This document shows, in pieces, positions 1-9,302 of a stretch of DNA of 64,000 bases. Origin of the DNA: Thermithiobacillus tepidarius DSM 3134 (lineage in GTDB: Bacteria; Pseudomonadota; Gammaproteobacteria; Acidithiobacillales; Thermithiobacillaceae). The stretch is taken from NCBI RefSeq assembly GCF_000423825.1, contig NZ_AUIS01000006.1, forward strand, positions 1 to 64,000, in the 5' to 3' direction. A model generated the notes under the pieces. It saw only the letters and a program-made list of their open reading frames with translations, made no database searches and was not told where the DNA came from. Made by a program: the position numbers and the translations under genes. Position 1 is the first letter of the stretch. The number at the start of each line of letters is the position of its first letter.

Positions 1-74
1 CCACCAATATATAAAGGTCAACCGTTCTCGGTTGGCCTTTTTTCTTGCGCGCTCCCGCGTGTTCGCGGGGACTC
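1..74. repeat. Left terminal direct repeat (candidate attachment site)
   Basis: The first 42 bases recur without change at 63855-63896, and similarity continues with a few mismatches to the shared GTGTTCGCGGGGACT. The two copies bracket everything else in the window, as attL and attR of an integrated element would. The flanking chromosome lies outside the window, so the target gene is unknown. Similarity ends just after the GGGGACT block, which gives a sharp boundary. The repeat contains a transcription terminator, so integration into or next to a terminator is possible. Confidence 0.6.
13..43. terminator. Rho-independent terminator hairpin in the left repeat
   Basis: An 11-bp stem (AAAGGTCAACC with GGTTGGCCTTT, one G-T wobble) closes a 6-base loop and runs into a T tract at 38-43. 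A flanking A run allows it to work on the other strand as well. The same hairpin lies at 63867-63896. Confidence 0.7.
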
Positions 75-285
75 CTGCGGATTCCTGCGGACTTCCTTCC
101 TCCGGTCGTCTCGCCCATCTCGGACCCATTTCGCTCTCTCCGCGCCGTTATTCTCTCCAGCCTCGCTCCCCGACTAAGGGCCGAAGTCCGCAGAGGCCGC
201 AACGCGGACCCATACAGATCAATGGGTTACGCGCTGACGAATCAAACGGTTGGATTGCGGCATCGGCAGGCAAAGGAAACCATGT
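75..285. other. Non-coding stretch, nothing recognised
   Basis: There are two short overlapping open frames here without ribosome binding sites or family resemblance; I do not call them genes. The GCGGATTCCTGCGGACTTCC stretch is mildly repetitive. No tRNA or known RNA was seen. Confidence 0.4.
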
Positions 286-344
286 CAGTTGTGTTTTGTC
301 GGTAGTTCTTGACAGCTACCGACGTTTCGCAACATTATGACGAC
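286..344 (+). promoter_or_regulatory. abiE promoter with inverted-repeat operator, probably leaderless transcript
   Basis: TTGACA (310-315), a 17-base spacer and CATTAT (333-338) form a promoter whose expected start is at or next to base 345, the A of the abiEi ATG, so the mRNA would have no leader. The -35 is bracketed by a perfect inverted repeat, GTCGGTAG (298-305) and CTACCGAC (316-323), which extends imperfectly on both sides to a GTTG/CAAC pair. AbiEi antitoxins are known to repress their own operon by binding inverted repeats. The half-site TACCGAC...CAAC recurs at 63321-63340 and 63974-63993. Confidence 0.6.
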
Positions 345-944
345 ATGGACAGTTCGCACCAGAGCATTCTGGATCTTGCCGCCCAGCGCGGCCTTATTCG
401 CCCACGCGATCTCAATGAGCGTGGGCTGCCCACGGTCGCCCTCACGCGGCTGGTGCGGCAAGGGCTGCTCCAGCGCGTGGGACGGGGCCTGTACGCGATT
501 CCGGACCGGCCCGTCTCGGAACACGGTGCACTTGCCGAGGTGGCACGCAAGCACCCGCAAGCCATCATCTGCCTGCTGTCGGCACTTCGCCTACATGAAC
601 TCACCACACAGTCGCCGTTCGAGGTCTGGCTGGCAATCCCCAACAAGGCACGCGCGCCAAAGATGGACTATCCCCCGCTGCGCATCGTGCGCTTCTCCGG
701 CGCCGCGCTGACGGAGGGGGTCGAGGAGCACCTCATCGATGGTGTGCCTGTGCGCGTGACCAACGTCGCCCGGACGGTGGCCGACTGCTTCAAGTACCGC
801 AACAAGATCGGCCTGGATGTCGCGCTGGAGGCGCTGCGTGAGGCCTGGAAAGGAAAGCGCGTCGGCATGGACGAACTGTGGCAGTTTGCCAAGCTGTGCC
901 GGGTGGCCAACGTCATGCGCCCCTACCTGGAGAGCCTGACGTGA
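345..944 (+). CDS. abiEi: Type IV toxin-antitoxin antitoxin, AbiEi family
   Basis: 199 aa. The N-terminal third is a winged-helix DNA-binding region (around residues 8-50, with the GLIRPRDL and LTRLVRQGLLQRVGRGLY pattern seen in AbiEi proteins). The rest matches the AbiEi antitoxin domain (AIICLLSALRLHEL; NVARTVADCFKYR). Known AbiEi proteins repress their operon and neutralise AbiEii without a stable complex. ATG 345 is preferred over an upstream TTG at 309 because the TTG lies inside the predicted -35 box. The stop overlaps the toxin start. It heads a four-gene operon. Confidence 0.85.
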   Translation: MDSSHQSILDLAAQRGLIRPRDLNERGLPTVALTRLVRQGLLQRVGRGLYAIPDRPVSEHGALAEVARKHPQAIICLLSALRLHELTTQSPFEVWLAIPNKARAPKMDYPPLRIVRFSGAALTEGVEEHLIDGVPVRVTNVARTVADCFKYRNKIGLDVALEALREAWKGKRVGMDELWQFAKLCRVANVMRPYLESLT

Positions 945-1867
945 GCAGCCGGAACACCGCCGCCTCGGTCCGTGCACGACTGCTCGCCAAGGCCCGCACC
1001 GACAAGCAGGACTTCAACCTCGTCCTCACCCGCTACGCCCTGGAGCGGCTCCTGTATCGCCTGAGTGTTTCCGCTCATGCGGATCACTTCCTGCTCAAGG
1101 GCGCCTTGCTGTTCGATCTGTGGTTCGACATCCCGCATCGTCCGACACGCGACGCCGATCTGCTGGGCTTCGGCTCGGCCGAGATCCCGCATGTCGAGGC
1201 GGCGTTCCGGGATATCTGTGCGGTGGAACTGGACGACGGCATACGCTTTCAAGCCGACTCGGTACACGCGGAGGAGATCCGCAAGGAAGCCAACTACTCC
1301 GGTGTCCGGGTCACGCTGATCGGCCTGTTGGACGGTGCCCGATGCCACGTGCAGGTCGACGTGGGTTTCGGCGACGCCGTGACGCCCGGCCCCGAGGCCG
1401 TCGACTACCCGGTGATGCTGTCGGAGATGCCAGCCCCGAAGTTGCGTGCCTACCCCCGCTACACGGTCATCGCCGAAAAGCTGGAGGCACTGGTGTCGCT
1501 CGGCATCGCCAACAGCCGCATGAAGGATTACTTCGATCTCTGGATCTTGTCGCGCTACACCGACTTCGACGGCGCGCTCCTGTGCAAGGCGATCCACGCC
1601 ACCTTCGAGCGCCGCAGGACACCGCTGCCGGACGGTGTCCCTTTCGGCTTGAGCGACGAATTCGCGCAGGATCGGCAGAAGCAGACCCAGTGGCAAGCAT
1701 TCCTGAGAAAGAATGCCTTGGACGAGCTTCAGATTTCCGAGGTCGTTGCCGGTCTGCGTGTATTCCTGTCGCCCCCGCTGGACGCACTCCGGCAAGCTAC
1801 CGCTTTTCCGAAAACATGGCTTGCCGGAAACGGGTGGACGTCGAGCAGCGAGGAATCGGGCCGATGA
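941..1867 (+). CDS. abiEii: Type IV toxin-antitoxin toxin, AbiEii nucleotidyltransferase
   Basis: 308 aa from the GTG that overlaps the antitoxin stop (GTGA). A DNA polymerase beta-type nucleotidyltransferase core is visible: GALLFDLW (about 54-61), RDADLLGFG (about 70-78) supplying the metal-binding acidic pair, then the helical part with AEKLEALVSLG and RMKDYFDLW. AbiEii toxins are GTP-binding nucleotidyltransferases; related MenT toxins add nucleotides to tRNA acceptor ends. Length and motif order are normal, so the toxin looks intact. The gene ends in an ATGA overlap with the next ORF, which is unusual for abiE loci. Confidence 0.85.
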   Translation: MSSRNTAASVRARLLAKARTDKQDFNLVLTRYALERLLYRLSVSAHADHFLLKGALLFDLWFDIPHRPTRDADLLGFGSAEIPHVEAAFRDICAVELDDGIRFQADSVHAEEIRKEANYSGVRVTLIGLLDGARCHVQVDVGFGDAVTPGPEAVDYPVMLSEMPAPKLRAYPRYTVIAEKLEALVSLGIANSRMKDYFDLWILSRYTDFDGALLCKAIHATFERRRTPLPDGVPFGLSDEFAQDRQKQTQWQAFLRKNALDELQISEVVAGLRVFLSPPLDALRQATAFPKTWLAGNGWTSSSEESGR

Positions 1868-2352
1868 CCTGGAATCCCGATCTGCTCTTGGAGGATTTTC
1901 GCCGTGTCGCCAGCATGGCTGGCGTCTCGTTGGCGCTTAATGCCATCGCGATCGAGCGATGCCCTGCGCCGCACGTGCCTCCCAGGGGATTACCGCCCGG
2001 CACCATGGCGGTGTACATCTTCTCGTTTGGGCCTCATGTGCTGAAGGTCGGGAAGGTCGGCCCCAACAGCGCTGCTCGCTACACGGCTCAACACTACAAC
2101 GCCGGCAGCGCGAAGAGCACTCTGGCAGCCTCCTTGATCAAACACGGCGAGCGCATCGGCGTCGCTGGCCTGAACGAAACGAACGTCGCCGGCTGGATCA
2201 GGGAGCACACCGATCGGGTGAACTTCATCCTCGATGCGTCGCTCGGTGTCCACGTCCTCAACCTCCTCGAGGCATTTCTGCAGTGCCGCCTTCGGCCTGA
2301 GTTCGAGGGATTTGCCAGCCAACGGATCGATCGCGAGGGCGGACAGGCATGA
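1864..2352 (+). CDS. GIY-YIG nuclease-like protein in the abiE operon
   Basis: 162 aa, ATG overlapping the AbiEii stop (ATGA). After about 45 residues the protein shows VYIFSFGPHVLKVGKVG (50-66), the position and spacing of the GIY-YIG fold with YIF and KVG in place of GIY and YIG. It continues with ARYTAQHYN (Arg72) and a LLEAFL helix with Glu136 where GIY-YIG enzymes carry the metal-binding Glu. It could therefore be a DNA or RNA endonuclease. Classical abiE operons have two genes, so this is an added component, co-translated with the toxin and with the following gene. Confidence 0.6.
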   Translation: MTWNPDLLLEDFRRVASMAGVSLALNAIAIERCPAPHVPPRGLPPGTMAVYIFSFGPHVLKVGKVGPNSAARYTAQHYNAGSAKSTLAASLIKHGERIGVAGLNETNVAGWIREHTDRVNFILDASLGVHVLNLLEAFLQCRLRPEFEGFASQRIDREGGQA

Positions 2353-2936
2353 AAGAGGACATCCTCGAACAGATGGTGGACGAGTACCTGCAGCACAAAG
2401 GGTACTTCACCAGGCACAACATCAAGTTCCGGCCCGCCGGCGATCACGCGGAGTACGACACCCGCCAGGATGCCGTGCATAGCGACATCGACGTAATCGG
2501 CATCCATCCGCGACTCGACGGTGCGCGTCGGGTAATAGTGGTGAGCTGCAAGAGCTGGCAGGGTGGCTTTCGTCCCGAATACTGGATCGATGCCATCGCC
2601 AAGAACAAGGTGGTCTCGGGGCGTGAAGCCTGGCGCGGGTTTCGCGAACTGACCAGGGAGAAGTGGGCAGCAGCGTTCAGGACGACGGTCGCCGAACTGA
2701 CGGGATCGTCCTCGTTCACCTACATCACAGCCGTCACGAAAGTCGTCGGCAACCGAGCGGCGTGGCAGGACAACGCGACGTTCTGCGAGAATCTCGGCGG
2801 CAACCCCATCGAGATACTGACCTTCGGCGACATGCTGAAGGAACTCTTCCCGTCCATCGACACGACTCCGGCATCATCGGAAGTCGGACGGGTTCTGCAG
2901 CTGATCAAGGCGTCAGGCTGGTCTCTCGACAAGTAA
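2349..2936 (+). CDS. PD-(D/E)XK superfamily restriction-like protein
   Basis: 195 aa, overlapping the previous stop by ATGA. The N-terminal half has the order expected of an Mrr-like nuclease: helix with LEQMVDEYLQHKGYF, then SDIDVIGI (Asp46, Asp48), a turn, then VIVVSCKSW (Lys68), followed by a basic helix. The acidic residue of the ExK motif is replaced by Ser66, a known kind of variation (QxK, SxK) but one that leaves activity uncertain. No DNA-recognition domain is evident. As last gene of the abiE operon it may be an effector partner of the GIY-YIG-like protein. The fit to the superfamily is by motif only. Confidence 0.55.
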   Translation: MKEDILEQMVDEYLQHKGYFTRHNIKFRPAGDHAEYDTRQDAVHSDIDVIGIHPRLDGARRVIVVSCKSWQGGFRPEYWIDAIAKNKVVSGREAWRGFRELTREKWAAAFRTTVAELTGSSSFTYITAVTKVVGNRAAWQDNATFCENLGGNPIEILTFGDMLKELFPSIDTTPASSEVGRVLQLIKASGWSLDK

Positions 2937-2967
2937 TCCAACCCGAAGGATTCCCGTGCGACGGTAA

Positions 2968-3470
2968 TCAGCGATCGATGATGGCCCGCTGCTCGTCCCA
3001 CAACAACGGCGTTCCCGACGCCAGATCGAACAGCGTCACCTCTGGCGGCAAAGTCTCGTCGAGGATGGCGGCGACGATATCGGGTGCCAGGGTGGTGAGG
3101 TTCACCATCCGGCTCACATAGGCCCGATCCATCCCCTCGCGTTCGGCCACCTCGGTCAGCGTGCGTGCCTGGCCGGACTCCACCATCGCCAGCCAGCGGT
3201 GGCCGCGGGCGAGCGCGAGCTGGATCGGCGTCGGCGTGTCATCCCACGGGCGTGGTTGCACGGCGCCGCCGTCCGGCAGGGTCACGGCCTTGCGGCTGCC
3301 GCGACGCTTGATCCGGATTGGCACGGTGACGGTGAGGCTGCCGTCGCTGGCGGTGATCACCTCGGCCTGACCGGTCTTGTCGATCAAGATTTCGCTGCGG
3401 GCTCCATCCCTGGAGCCCGTCCCTGCGGGACCAGCCTTGCGGCTGTCCAAATTCGTTCCCGACGAATTTG

Positions 3471-3474
<4 letters not shown>
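2968..3474 (-). CDS. HTH protein linked to the serine recombinase
   Basis: 168 aa; start ATG overlaps the recombinase stop (ATGA). Residues about 104-126 form a helix-turn-helix (LTEVAEREGMDRAYVSRMVN), followed by LTTLAPDIVAAIL. Proteins of this type often lie directly after large serine recombinases with DUF2924 and may act as directionality or DNA-binding partners; that role is inferred. The first 26 or so residues are encoded by a 71-bp array of four hairpins (3399-3469) also found at 19845, so the N-terminus may be an inserted element rather than part of the original protein. Confidence 0.6.
3399..3469. repeat. Four-hairpin array, copy 1
   Basis: Four stem-loops follow each other with almost no spacer: GGGCTCCA/TGGAGCCC around TCCC; GTCCC/GGGAC around TGC; CAGCC/GGCTG around TTGC; AAATTCGT/ACGAATTT around TCCCG (9 bp counting the flanking C-G pair). 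The same four hairpins in the same order lie at 19845-19917, with paired base changes in stems 1 and 4. It lies inside the 5' end of the HTH gene. Confidence 0.7.
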
Positions 3475-4825
<1,351 letters not shown>

Positions 4826-4829
<4 letters not shown>

Positions 4830-5323
4830 CGCCGGCCTCCCTGCTTCTTCGGATTCTTCTGCTTGGCCGGCGCCTTCACGCCGAAGAAGAGCGGCCCGGA
4901 CCAGCGGGTGCCGGTGATCTCGCGGGCGATCATGGACAGGCTCGGGTAGCGCCTGCCCTCGAACTCATACTGTCCGTCCTGGGCGACCGTCACCCGGTGC
5001 TCGATCCCCTGGTACTCCCGGGTGAGCACGGTGCCGGGCATCAGCCGGATGTCGCGATCGAGCTTGCGCGCCTTGCCGGTCTCCACCAGGGCCTTGATGC
5101 GCCGCTTGTTGCGCTCCAAGAGGCTGGGATCGACCTTGCGGAACTCGATCTCTTGCAGCTTGTACGCGATCCGCCGCTCCATGAACTGGCGATTGGGCGT
5201 CGGGTTGTCGCTGCCGAAGAGTTCTCGCCAAAGCGCCCTCATTTCCTCTATCGAGAGATCCGGGAGCCCGGCGATCCGGGCGACGACGCTCGGCGGGGTG
5301 GGTGGGACGGTGCTTGCCTTCAT
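4826..5323 (-). CDS. DUF2924 family protein
   Basis: 165 aa. It matches the DUF2924 pattern: LSIEEMRALWRELFG near the N-terminus, RRIAYKLQEIEFR, then a beta-rich end with GTVLTREYQGIEHRV, YEFEGRRYPSLSMIAREITG and TRWSGPLFFGVK. Members nearly always sit beside large serine recombinases in proteobacterial mobile elements; their biochemical role is not established. A leader repeat (5359-5389) lies about 35 bases upstream of its ATG, and GGAGGAGG provides a strong ribosome binding site. The stop overlaps the recombinase start. Confidence 0.8.
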
Positions 5324-5538
5324 GGAGCCTCCTCCAAAGTGTTGTTGACGGGGTGGCTATGAAGGCGCTGGTGGCCGGAGAAGCCAAGCTCAAACTCGCT
5401 CTCCGCGGGGCCGCCTGCGGACTGGGCGAACACGGCCTCGCGCAGTCGGACGAGGCCGTGGGCCAGCAAGGATGCGGCTTCGCGCCGGCGCTGCTCCGGC
5501 GTCATCCGTTCGGGTGGTAGGTGGTTGATCGTGCACAT
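5320..5538 (-). CDS. Small protein upstream of DUF2924
   Basis: 72 aa, start ATG at 5538, stop overlapping the DUF2924 ATG. The MTPEQRRREAASLLAHGLVRLREA stretch is a basic-acidic helix of the kind found at the start of DUF2924-recombinase operons. The last 20 residues or so are read through a leader repeat that elsewhere precedes genes as non-coding DNA, so the tail may be accidental and the ancestral stop lost. Function unknown. Confidence 0.5.
   Translation of the reverse strand: MCTINHLPPERMTPEQRRREAASLLAHGLVRLREAVFAQSAGGPAESEFELGFSGHQRLHSHPVNNTLEEAP
5359..5389 (-). promoter_or_regulatory. Leader repeat, copy C (upstream of DUF2924)
   Basis: On the minus strand this reads GCTTGGCTTCTCC, four bases, ACCAGCGCCTTCATA, then a purine-rich ribosome binding site and the DUF2924 ATG. 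Read from TTG 5387 it gives LASPATSAFIATPS. One of six related copies in the window (also 23041, 23327, 23940, 24211, 63589). Confidence 0.6.
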
Positions 5539-5677
5539 CGGTATCGGTCCTGAACGTCTAACTCGCTTGATGACGAGATTGTCCGGTCAGGCCTCTACCT
5601 GCGCCATGAGGGAATTTCGAACGGCTGCGAATCAGCGGGGAGTAATGAGGAAACGACCCGGGCCGGGAGGGACGTCG

Positions 5678-6640
5678 TCACCCGTGATTCTGCATTTTCA
5701 CGAATAGGTCGCCGATGTTGGCACCGTCGAACGCTAACTCGAACCGTCCGTCGATCAACTCCGCTCGCCCGTAGGCATACCATCGAACACTTGCAGCTTC
5801 TGCTACCGCGCGCTCGAGTTGACGAAGCAATGCCCTCCGCGCGCCGCGTAGCTGCCCTTCGTCTACGTCATGCAATGAAACGATGATGACGAATGGTCGT
5901 GTGGAGTTGTCGTCATCGATCTTTCCCGGCCGTTCGGACATGATTACGTAGCCGTCGTCGTTTGCCGTCACCTTGGCGTGCTTACCGTGAAAGACGCGTG
6001 GGTACTTCGGGACCGGAAACCAAAGGTCATGGAGCGCGCCTCGATAGGTCGTCGAGTAACCGCGCAAGTCGATCGGCGCTTGCAGCACCTCGCGAATCCA
6101 GCTCTGGCGCTCGGTGTCGGGCCAGCCGTGCTCTTTCTGCTTCTCGTAAGCATCCGCCAGGACCGCAAGGTGCGCTTCGGCCAGCGACTGAACAAGCGAC
6201 ACACGAAACCGCGCCACGCCGTAGCGGCGTCCTGCAGCCTCCCGGCGACGACGGATCTCGTCTGGAGTGGGAGCGCGGGCAGGCGCGCCGCCTGCGGGCC
6301 TCGGGGGTCGATCGACGTACTCGGCGAATTCCGTCGGCAACGAGAACTGGCGCTTCTCGATGTGTGCCTGAACGGGCTTTTTCCCGGTCGGGTGTTGGTA
6401 GTTAGATGAATTTCCGTCGCAACCCGAATAGTGCTTTGCACCGCCGCGACGGGTTCGAAAATGCGGACTCTTGCCGATCTCTTGATCTGCCGGCGCATAA
6501 ACCAGCACTGGATCGAGCAACACTCCGCAGAACGGACAAAAGAACTCTGTATAGAGCGTCTCATCACGGAGATACAGATCGCGAAAGTAGAGCGCGGAGT
6601 GGAAATCTCCGAATGGTTCCAGCGCGGCGACCTCAGACAT
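5678..6640 (-). CDS. Uncharacterised zinc-site protein
   Basis: 320 aa, not recognised. Near the N-terminus there is a probable zinc site: CPFC (Cys35, Cys38), then HFRTRR (His60), KHYSGC (His70, Cys74), a spacing reminiscent of the CoiA-like N-terminal finger. The middle is helical and arginine-rich, with VARFRVSLVQSLAEAHLAVLADAYEKQ. It is the last gene of an XRE-ImmA-type operon on the minus strand, 15 bases beyond the ImmA gene, so it may be co-regulated by the XRE repressor. Codon use is less GC-extreme than in the prophage genes. Confidence 0.5.
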   Translation of the reverse strand: MSEVAALEPFGDFHSALYFRDLYLRDETLYTEFFCPFCGVLLDPVLVYAPADQEIGKSPHFRTRRGGAKHYSGCDGNSSNYQHPTGKKPVQAHIEKRQFSLPTEFAEYVDRPPRPAGGAPARAPTPDEIRRRREAAGRRYGVARFRVSLVQSLAEAHLAVLADAYEKQKEHGWPDTERQSWIREVLQAPIDLRGYSTTYRGALHDLWFPVPKYPRVFHGKHAKVTANDDGYVIMSERPGKIDDDNSTRPFVIIVSLHDVDEGQLRGARRALLRQLERAVAEAASVRWYAYGRAELIDGRFELAFDGANIGDLFVKMQNHG

Positions 6641-6655
6641 TTCGCTACCCCTTCT

Positions 6656-7567
6656 TCAGCGCACCGGCAGCTGCCCGTTGCGGATAAAGCGATCGAAGGT
6701 GTCTTCCTCCGATTCCTCATCGTCGTGATGGGCTCCCTGCCACTCGGCTTCCGGCAGCAGGAGCAGGGTCAGGGTGTATTCGTACTGGCCAGCGTCCCTG
6801 ATCATCTCATTGACCATCATGGATTCAGGCTCGCGCGGAAACCAAAGCCTCGCCGGTGTGGTTTGCTGCTGGCCGACGGCCAAGGCGTTACTGCTGTGCG
6901 CCAGCGCATCACACGGCAGCTCGATCGTGTTCTTGCGGGTCGCGAAGTAGGCACCGGACCTGAGCGCTCCCGTGTTCGACTTGGCCCACAGCATGTGGTC
7001 GTCGCGGCTGGCGATGAGGACTGCCCGTTTGGGCGCGATCTCGGTCCAGCGCAAAGCTGCCGCAGTCAGCGAGACGCCGTAGCGGTCGGCGCAGTGACCC
7101 AGCAGATCGAAGCTGACTGGCTGCCCGTCCACCTGCCGCCGAAAGTCATCCAGCGGCATCAGCAGGGTCGAAGCGAAAAGATCCGCCTCGGCCTCGATGT
7201 CCCTCTCGTTGTTGTCACCGGTCTCGATGTCGTCGTCGCCACACTCGAAACGATCCTGCTGGTGGCGATGGAGGATGTAGTGACCGAACTCGTGCGCGAT
7301 CGTGAAGCGTTTGCGACCCTCCGATGGGGTGGCGCTGTTGTACAGGATCAGCCACTTCGACCGCGTCTTGTTCGCCGCCAGCATGCCGTCGAATCCGTCC
7401 AGCGCTTCCCCCCGGACCTTGTCTACGGGCGAATCCGCGAAACACTGGCGCGAGTACTCGATGGCGAGCTCATCGACCTTGACCGGAAACCGATCCGTGC
7501 CCAGAACCGCGTTGAGCATGGCCGAGATGCGGTTGGCCTCGGCCATGGGCTTTTTCGCCTCTGTCAT
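6656..7567 (-). CDS. ImmA/IrrE family metallo-endopeptidase
   Basis: 303 aa. The zinc protease motif HEFGH is at about 92-96 in FTIAHEFGHYILH, with a downstream EAEADLFASTLLMP that supplies the third ligand and the family signature. In ICEBs1 and related elements ImmA cleaves its partner repressor when the host is stressed and so induces excision genes. The gene overlaps the XRE gene (ATGA), the standard arrangement for this switch. The C-terminal third (after about 190) is not recognisable and ends in an acidic HHDDEESEEDTF stretch. It could also be the toxin-linked (COG2856) type. Confidence 0.85.
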   Translation of the reverse strand: MTEAKKPMAEANRISAMLNAVLGTDRFPVKVDELAIEYSRQCFADSPVDKVRGEALDGFDGMLAANKTRSKWLILYNSATPSEGRKRFTIAHEFGHYILHRHQQDRFECGDDDIETGDNNERDIEAEADLFASTLLMPLDDFRRQVDGQPVSFDLLGHCADRYGVSLTAAALRWTEIAPKRAVLIASRDDHMLWAKSNTGALRSGAYFATRKNTIELPCDALAHSSNALAVGQQQTTPARLWFPREPESMMVNEMIRDAGQYEYTLTLLLLPEAEWQGAHHDDEESEEDTFDRFIRNGQLPVR

Positions 7568-7884
7568 TCATCTTCCCAAGCGTCGAGGATCTTGCGGATC
7601 TTCTTCTTGTCCGGCTCGGACATGTTCTTGTACTTACGGAAGAAGGCCTCATCGAGCACTTCTTCGTCCGGCGTGGTCGCCGACTCGGTGAGCAGGAATT
7701 CTGTAGTCACCTCGAGTACGGCAGCGATCTTGCCGACCTTCTCAGCCGAGGGCTTCGGTTCGTCCTTGTTCTCCAGCTCCCAGATGTAGCTCTTACTAGA
7801 GTCGGTCAGTTCGGCCAACTGCTCAAGGCTGAGCTTCTTCTGTTTCCGCAATGCGCGGATCTTGTCCCCCAAGGGCGATGGCAC
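7564..7884 (-). CDS. XRE family HTH repressor
   Basis: 106 aa, GTG start at 7884 preceded by AGGAG at good distance. Residues about 6-60 are a Cro/CI-type HTH (LRKQKKLSLEQLAELTDSSKSYIWELENK), followed by an acidic tail with FFRKYKNMSEPDKKKIRKIL. It overlaps the ImmA gene, so the two form a repressor-antirepressor protease pair. It probably binds the palindrome at 7988-8007 in the divergent intergenic region and controls both directions. Confidence 0.85.
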   Translation of the reverse strand: MPSPLGDKIRALRKQKKLSLEQLAELTDSSKSYIWELENKDEPKPSAEKVGKIAAVLEVTTEFLLTESATTPDEEVLDEAFFRKYKNMSEPDKKKIRKILDAWEDE

Positions 7885-7952
7885 CGGTATCTCCTAATCG
7901 TTCTGCGTCAGTCCGAAGATGTTACCACTACGCCGAACGATTTCGTACCTGC

Positions 7953-8007
7953 TTGACAAACCCAGCATCACTTCGAGACAATCTGAAACGTTCGGCACAC
8001 CGAACGT
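7953..8007 (+). promoter_or_regulatory. Divergent promoter and palindromic operator
   Basis: TTGACA (7953-7958) and GACAAT (7977-7982, spacer 18) form a rightward promoter for the 8071 gene. Just downstream lies a perfect palindrome, ACGTTCGG (7988-7995), CACA, CCGAACGT (8000-8007). A related half-site, CCGAACGA, lies at 7933-7940. This is where the XRE repressor would be expected to act. Confidence 0.6.
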
Positions 8008-8070
8008 TCGCGTCCTTGGTGGGATGTGGCGGCGCCGGGCATCGTCCGTCTGAAGAAGGAGAAGAAAGGC

Positions 8071-9294
8071 ATGACCGCGTTCAACCCTCGTCACCTCGCC
8101 CGTCAGGTTCCGGCCACCACTTGGCAGGCGTATCTGTCCTCCCGTTCCATCGCCATCCCCGAATCTTTCGACTGGAACGCCGAGGAAAAGGCATTTTCCG
8201 ATGCCCTGATCGCCCTCCTGGAGGAACTCGAACCGGATCAACAGGCCCTGCTGCACGCCGAGCTGCGCCATGTCTACGCCCTCGCGACCCAGAAAGGCAT
8301 CGATGCGATCCTCAACGCCAGCGACAACGACGTGGCCATTCGGGAGGACTTCGGGCAGCTCCGCAACCACGCCGAGCGGGCCATGTGGGTGTTGGTGAAC
8401 TGGCCGCAAACCTTCATGACGGCCGAGGCGCTGCTTCAATTCGATCTCGGCGTCGGCAAGCGGTCGTGGAAACGGCAAGCCATCAAGGTGACCGAGCCGG
8501 TGTCCCGAGAGGCTGCCGACATCGAGGGATTGCAGGCCGCCTTGTCCGAGGTACTCTCGAAACGCAAGGGACCGCGGCGCGCCTGCCACGTGGACGTCTG
8601 CGACCGTCACCTGGACGGCGGTGTGCAGATCAGCGTCTACGTGGAGGACGATCCCAACGATCTGGTGGAGTTCGTCGAAGAGGGCATGCGCCGCCGGACG
8701 ACCCGCCCGGCGACCAATCTCGCGCTGGTCTACTTCCCCGCATCCGGCATCGTCGACACCGTCGGCCGGGGCGGCGCCAAGGTCCACCAGCCGCTGGTGA
8801 CGCTCTTCGCACGCCATCTGCTGAAACAGGAGGTCAAGCCCGAGGCTGTGAAGCAGCCGATGTTCTATCTCAACCGGCTGCGGCACGGCTTGGACCTTCC
8901 GGAGGACAGCGAAATCGACCTCGCCGCCCACGGCATTGACCGCATTCGCCTCCGCCGCGCCCGGCTCAGGAGCACGAGGGCGCCGATCAGCGACTTCTGG
9001 GTAGGCGTACCGGCGGATCAGGCCGAACACTGCGTGCTCGCTGCTTCGAGCGCCCACCTGAAGGACCACGACCTGTTCCGCGGTCCGTTCAATATCGTCG
9101 AGGCCCTCATCAGCATCTACTTCGCCCCTGCCGAGGTGGGCAAGCGCGGTCGCGTACTGAACATCGACATCAAGCAATCGGGGATCTCCAACCTCCAGGA
9201 CATGGCAGAGGAGGACGCCAAGCTCGCTGAGCGCCTCCTGCGTGCCTGGCGCGTCTCCGAACCGACCGAGGTCGAACTGGCCCTGGTCGCGTAG
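8071..9294 (+). CDS. Uncharacterised 407-aa protein, first gene of the XRE-controlled rightward operon
   Basis: Not recognised. Start ATG 8071 is chosen because AAGAAGGAG lies just upstream; an in-frame GTG at 8026 has no ribosome site. The protein is largely alpha/beta, without signal peptide or membrane segment. Visible stretches include KRKGPRRACHVDVCDRH, an acidic VYVEDDPNDLVEFVEEGM, and near the end FNIVEALISIYFAP and VLNIDIKQSGISNLQ. It lies 8 bases before the zinc-ribbon gene at 9303, with which it probably works. No catalytic motif could be assigned. Confidence 0.5.
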   Translation: MTAFNPRHLARQVPATTWQAYLSSRSIAIPESFDWNAEEKAFSDALIALLEELEPDQQALLHAELRHVYALATQKGIDAILNASDNDVAIREDFGQLRNHAERAMWVLVNWPQTFMTAEALLQFDLGVGKRSWKRQAIKVTEPVSREAADIEGLQAALSEVLSKRKGPRRACHVDVCDRHLDGGVQISVYVEDDPNDLVEFVEEGMRRRTTRPATNLALVYFPASGIVDTVGRGGAKVHQPLVTLFARHLLKQEVKPEAVKQPMFYLNRLRHGLDLPEDSEIDLAAHGIDRIRLRRARLRSTRAPISDFWVGVPADQAEHCVLAASSAHLKDHDLFRGPFNIVEALISIYFAPAEVGKRGRVLNIDIKQSGISNLQDMAEEDAKLAERLLRAWRVSEPTEVELALVA

Positions 9295-9302
9295 AAGCCG
9301 CC

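Noticed and set aside
32-340. Two short overlapping open frames at the left end
   Set aside because: No ribosome binding sites, they run through the terminal repeat and terminator, and show no family features.
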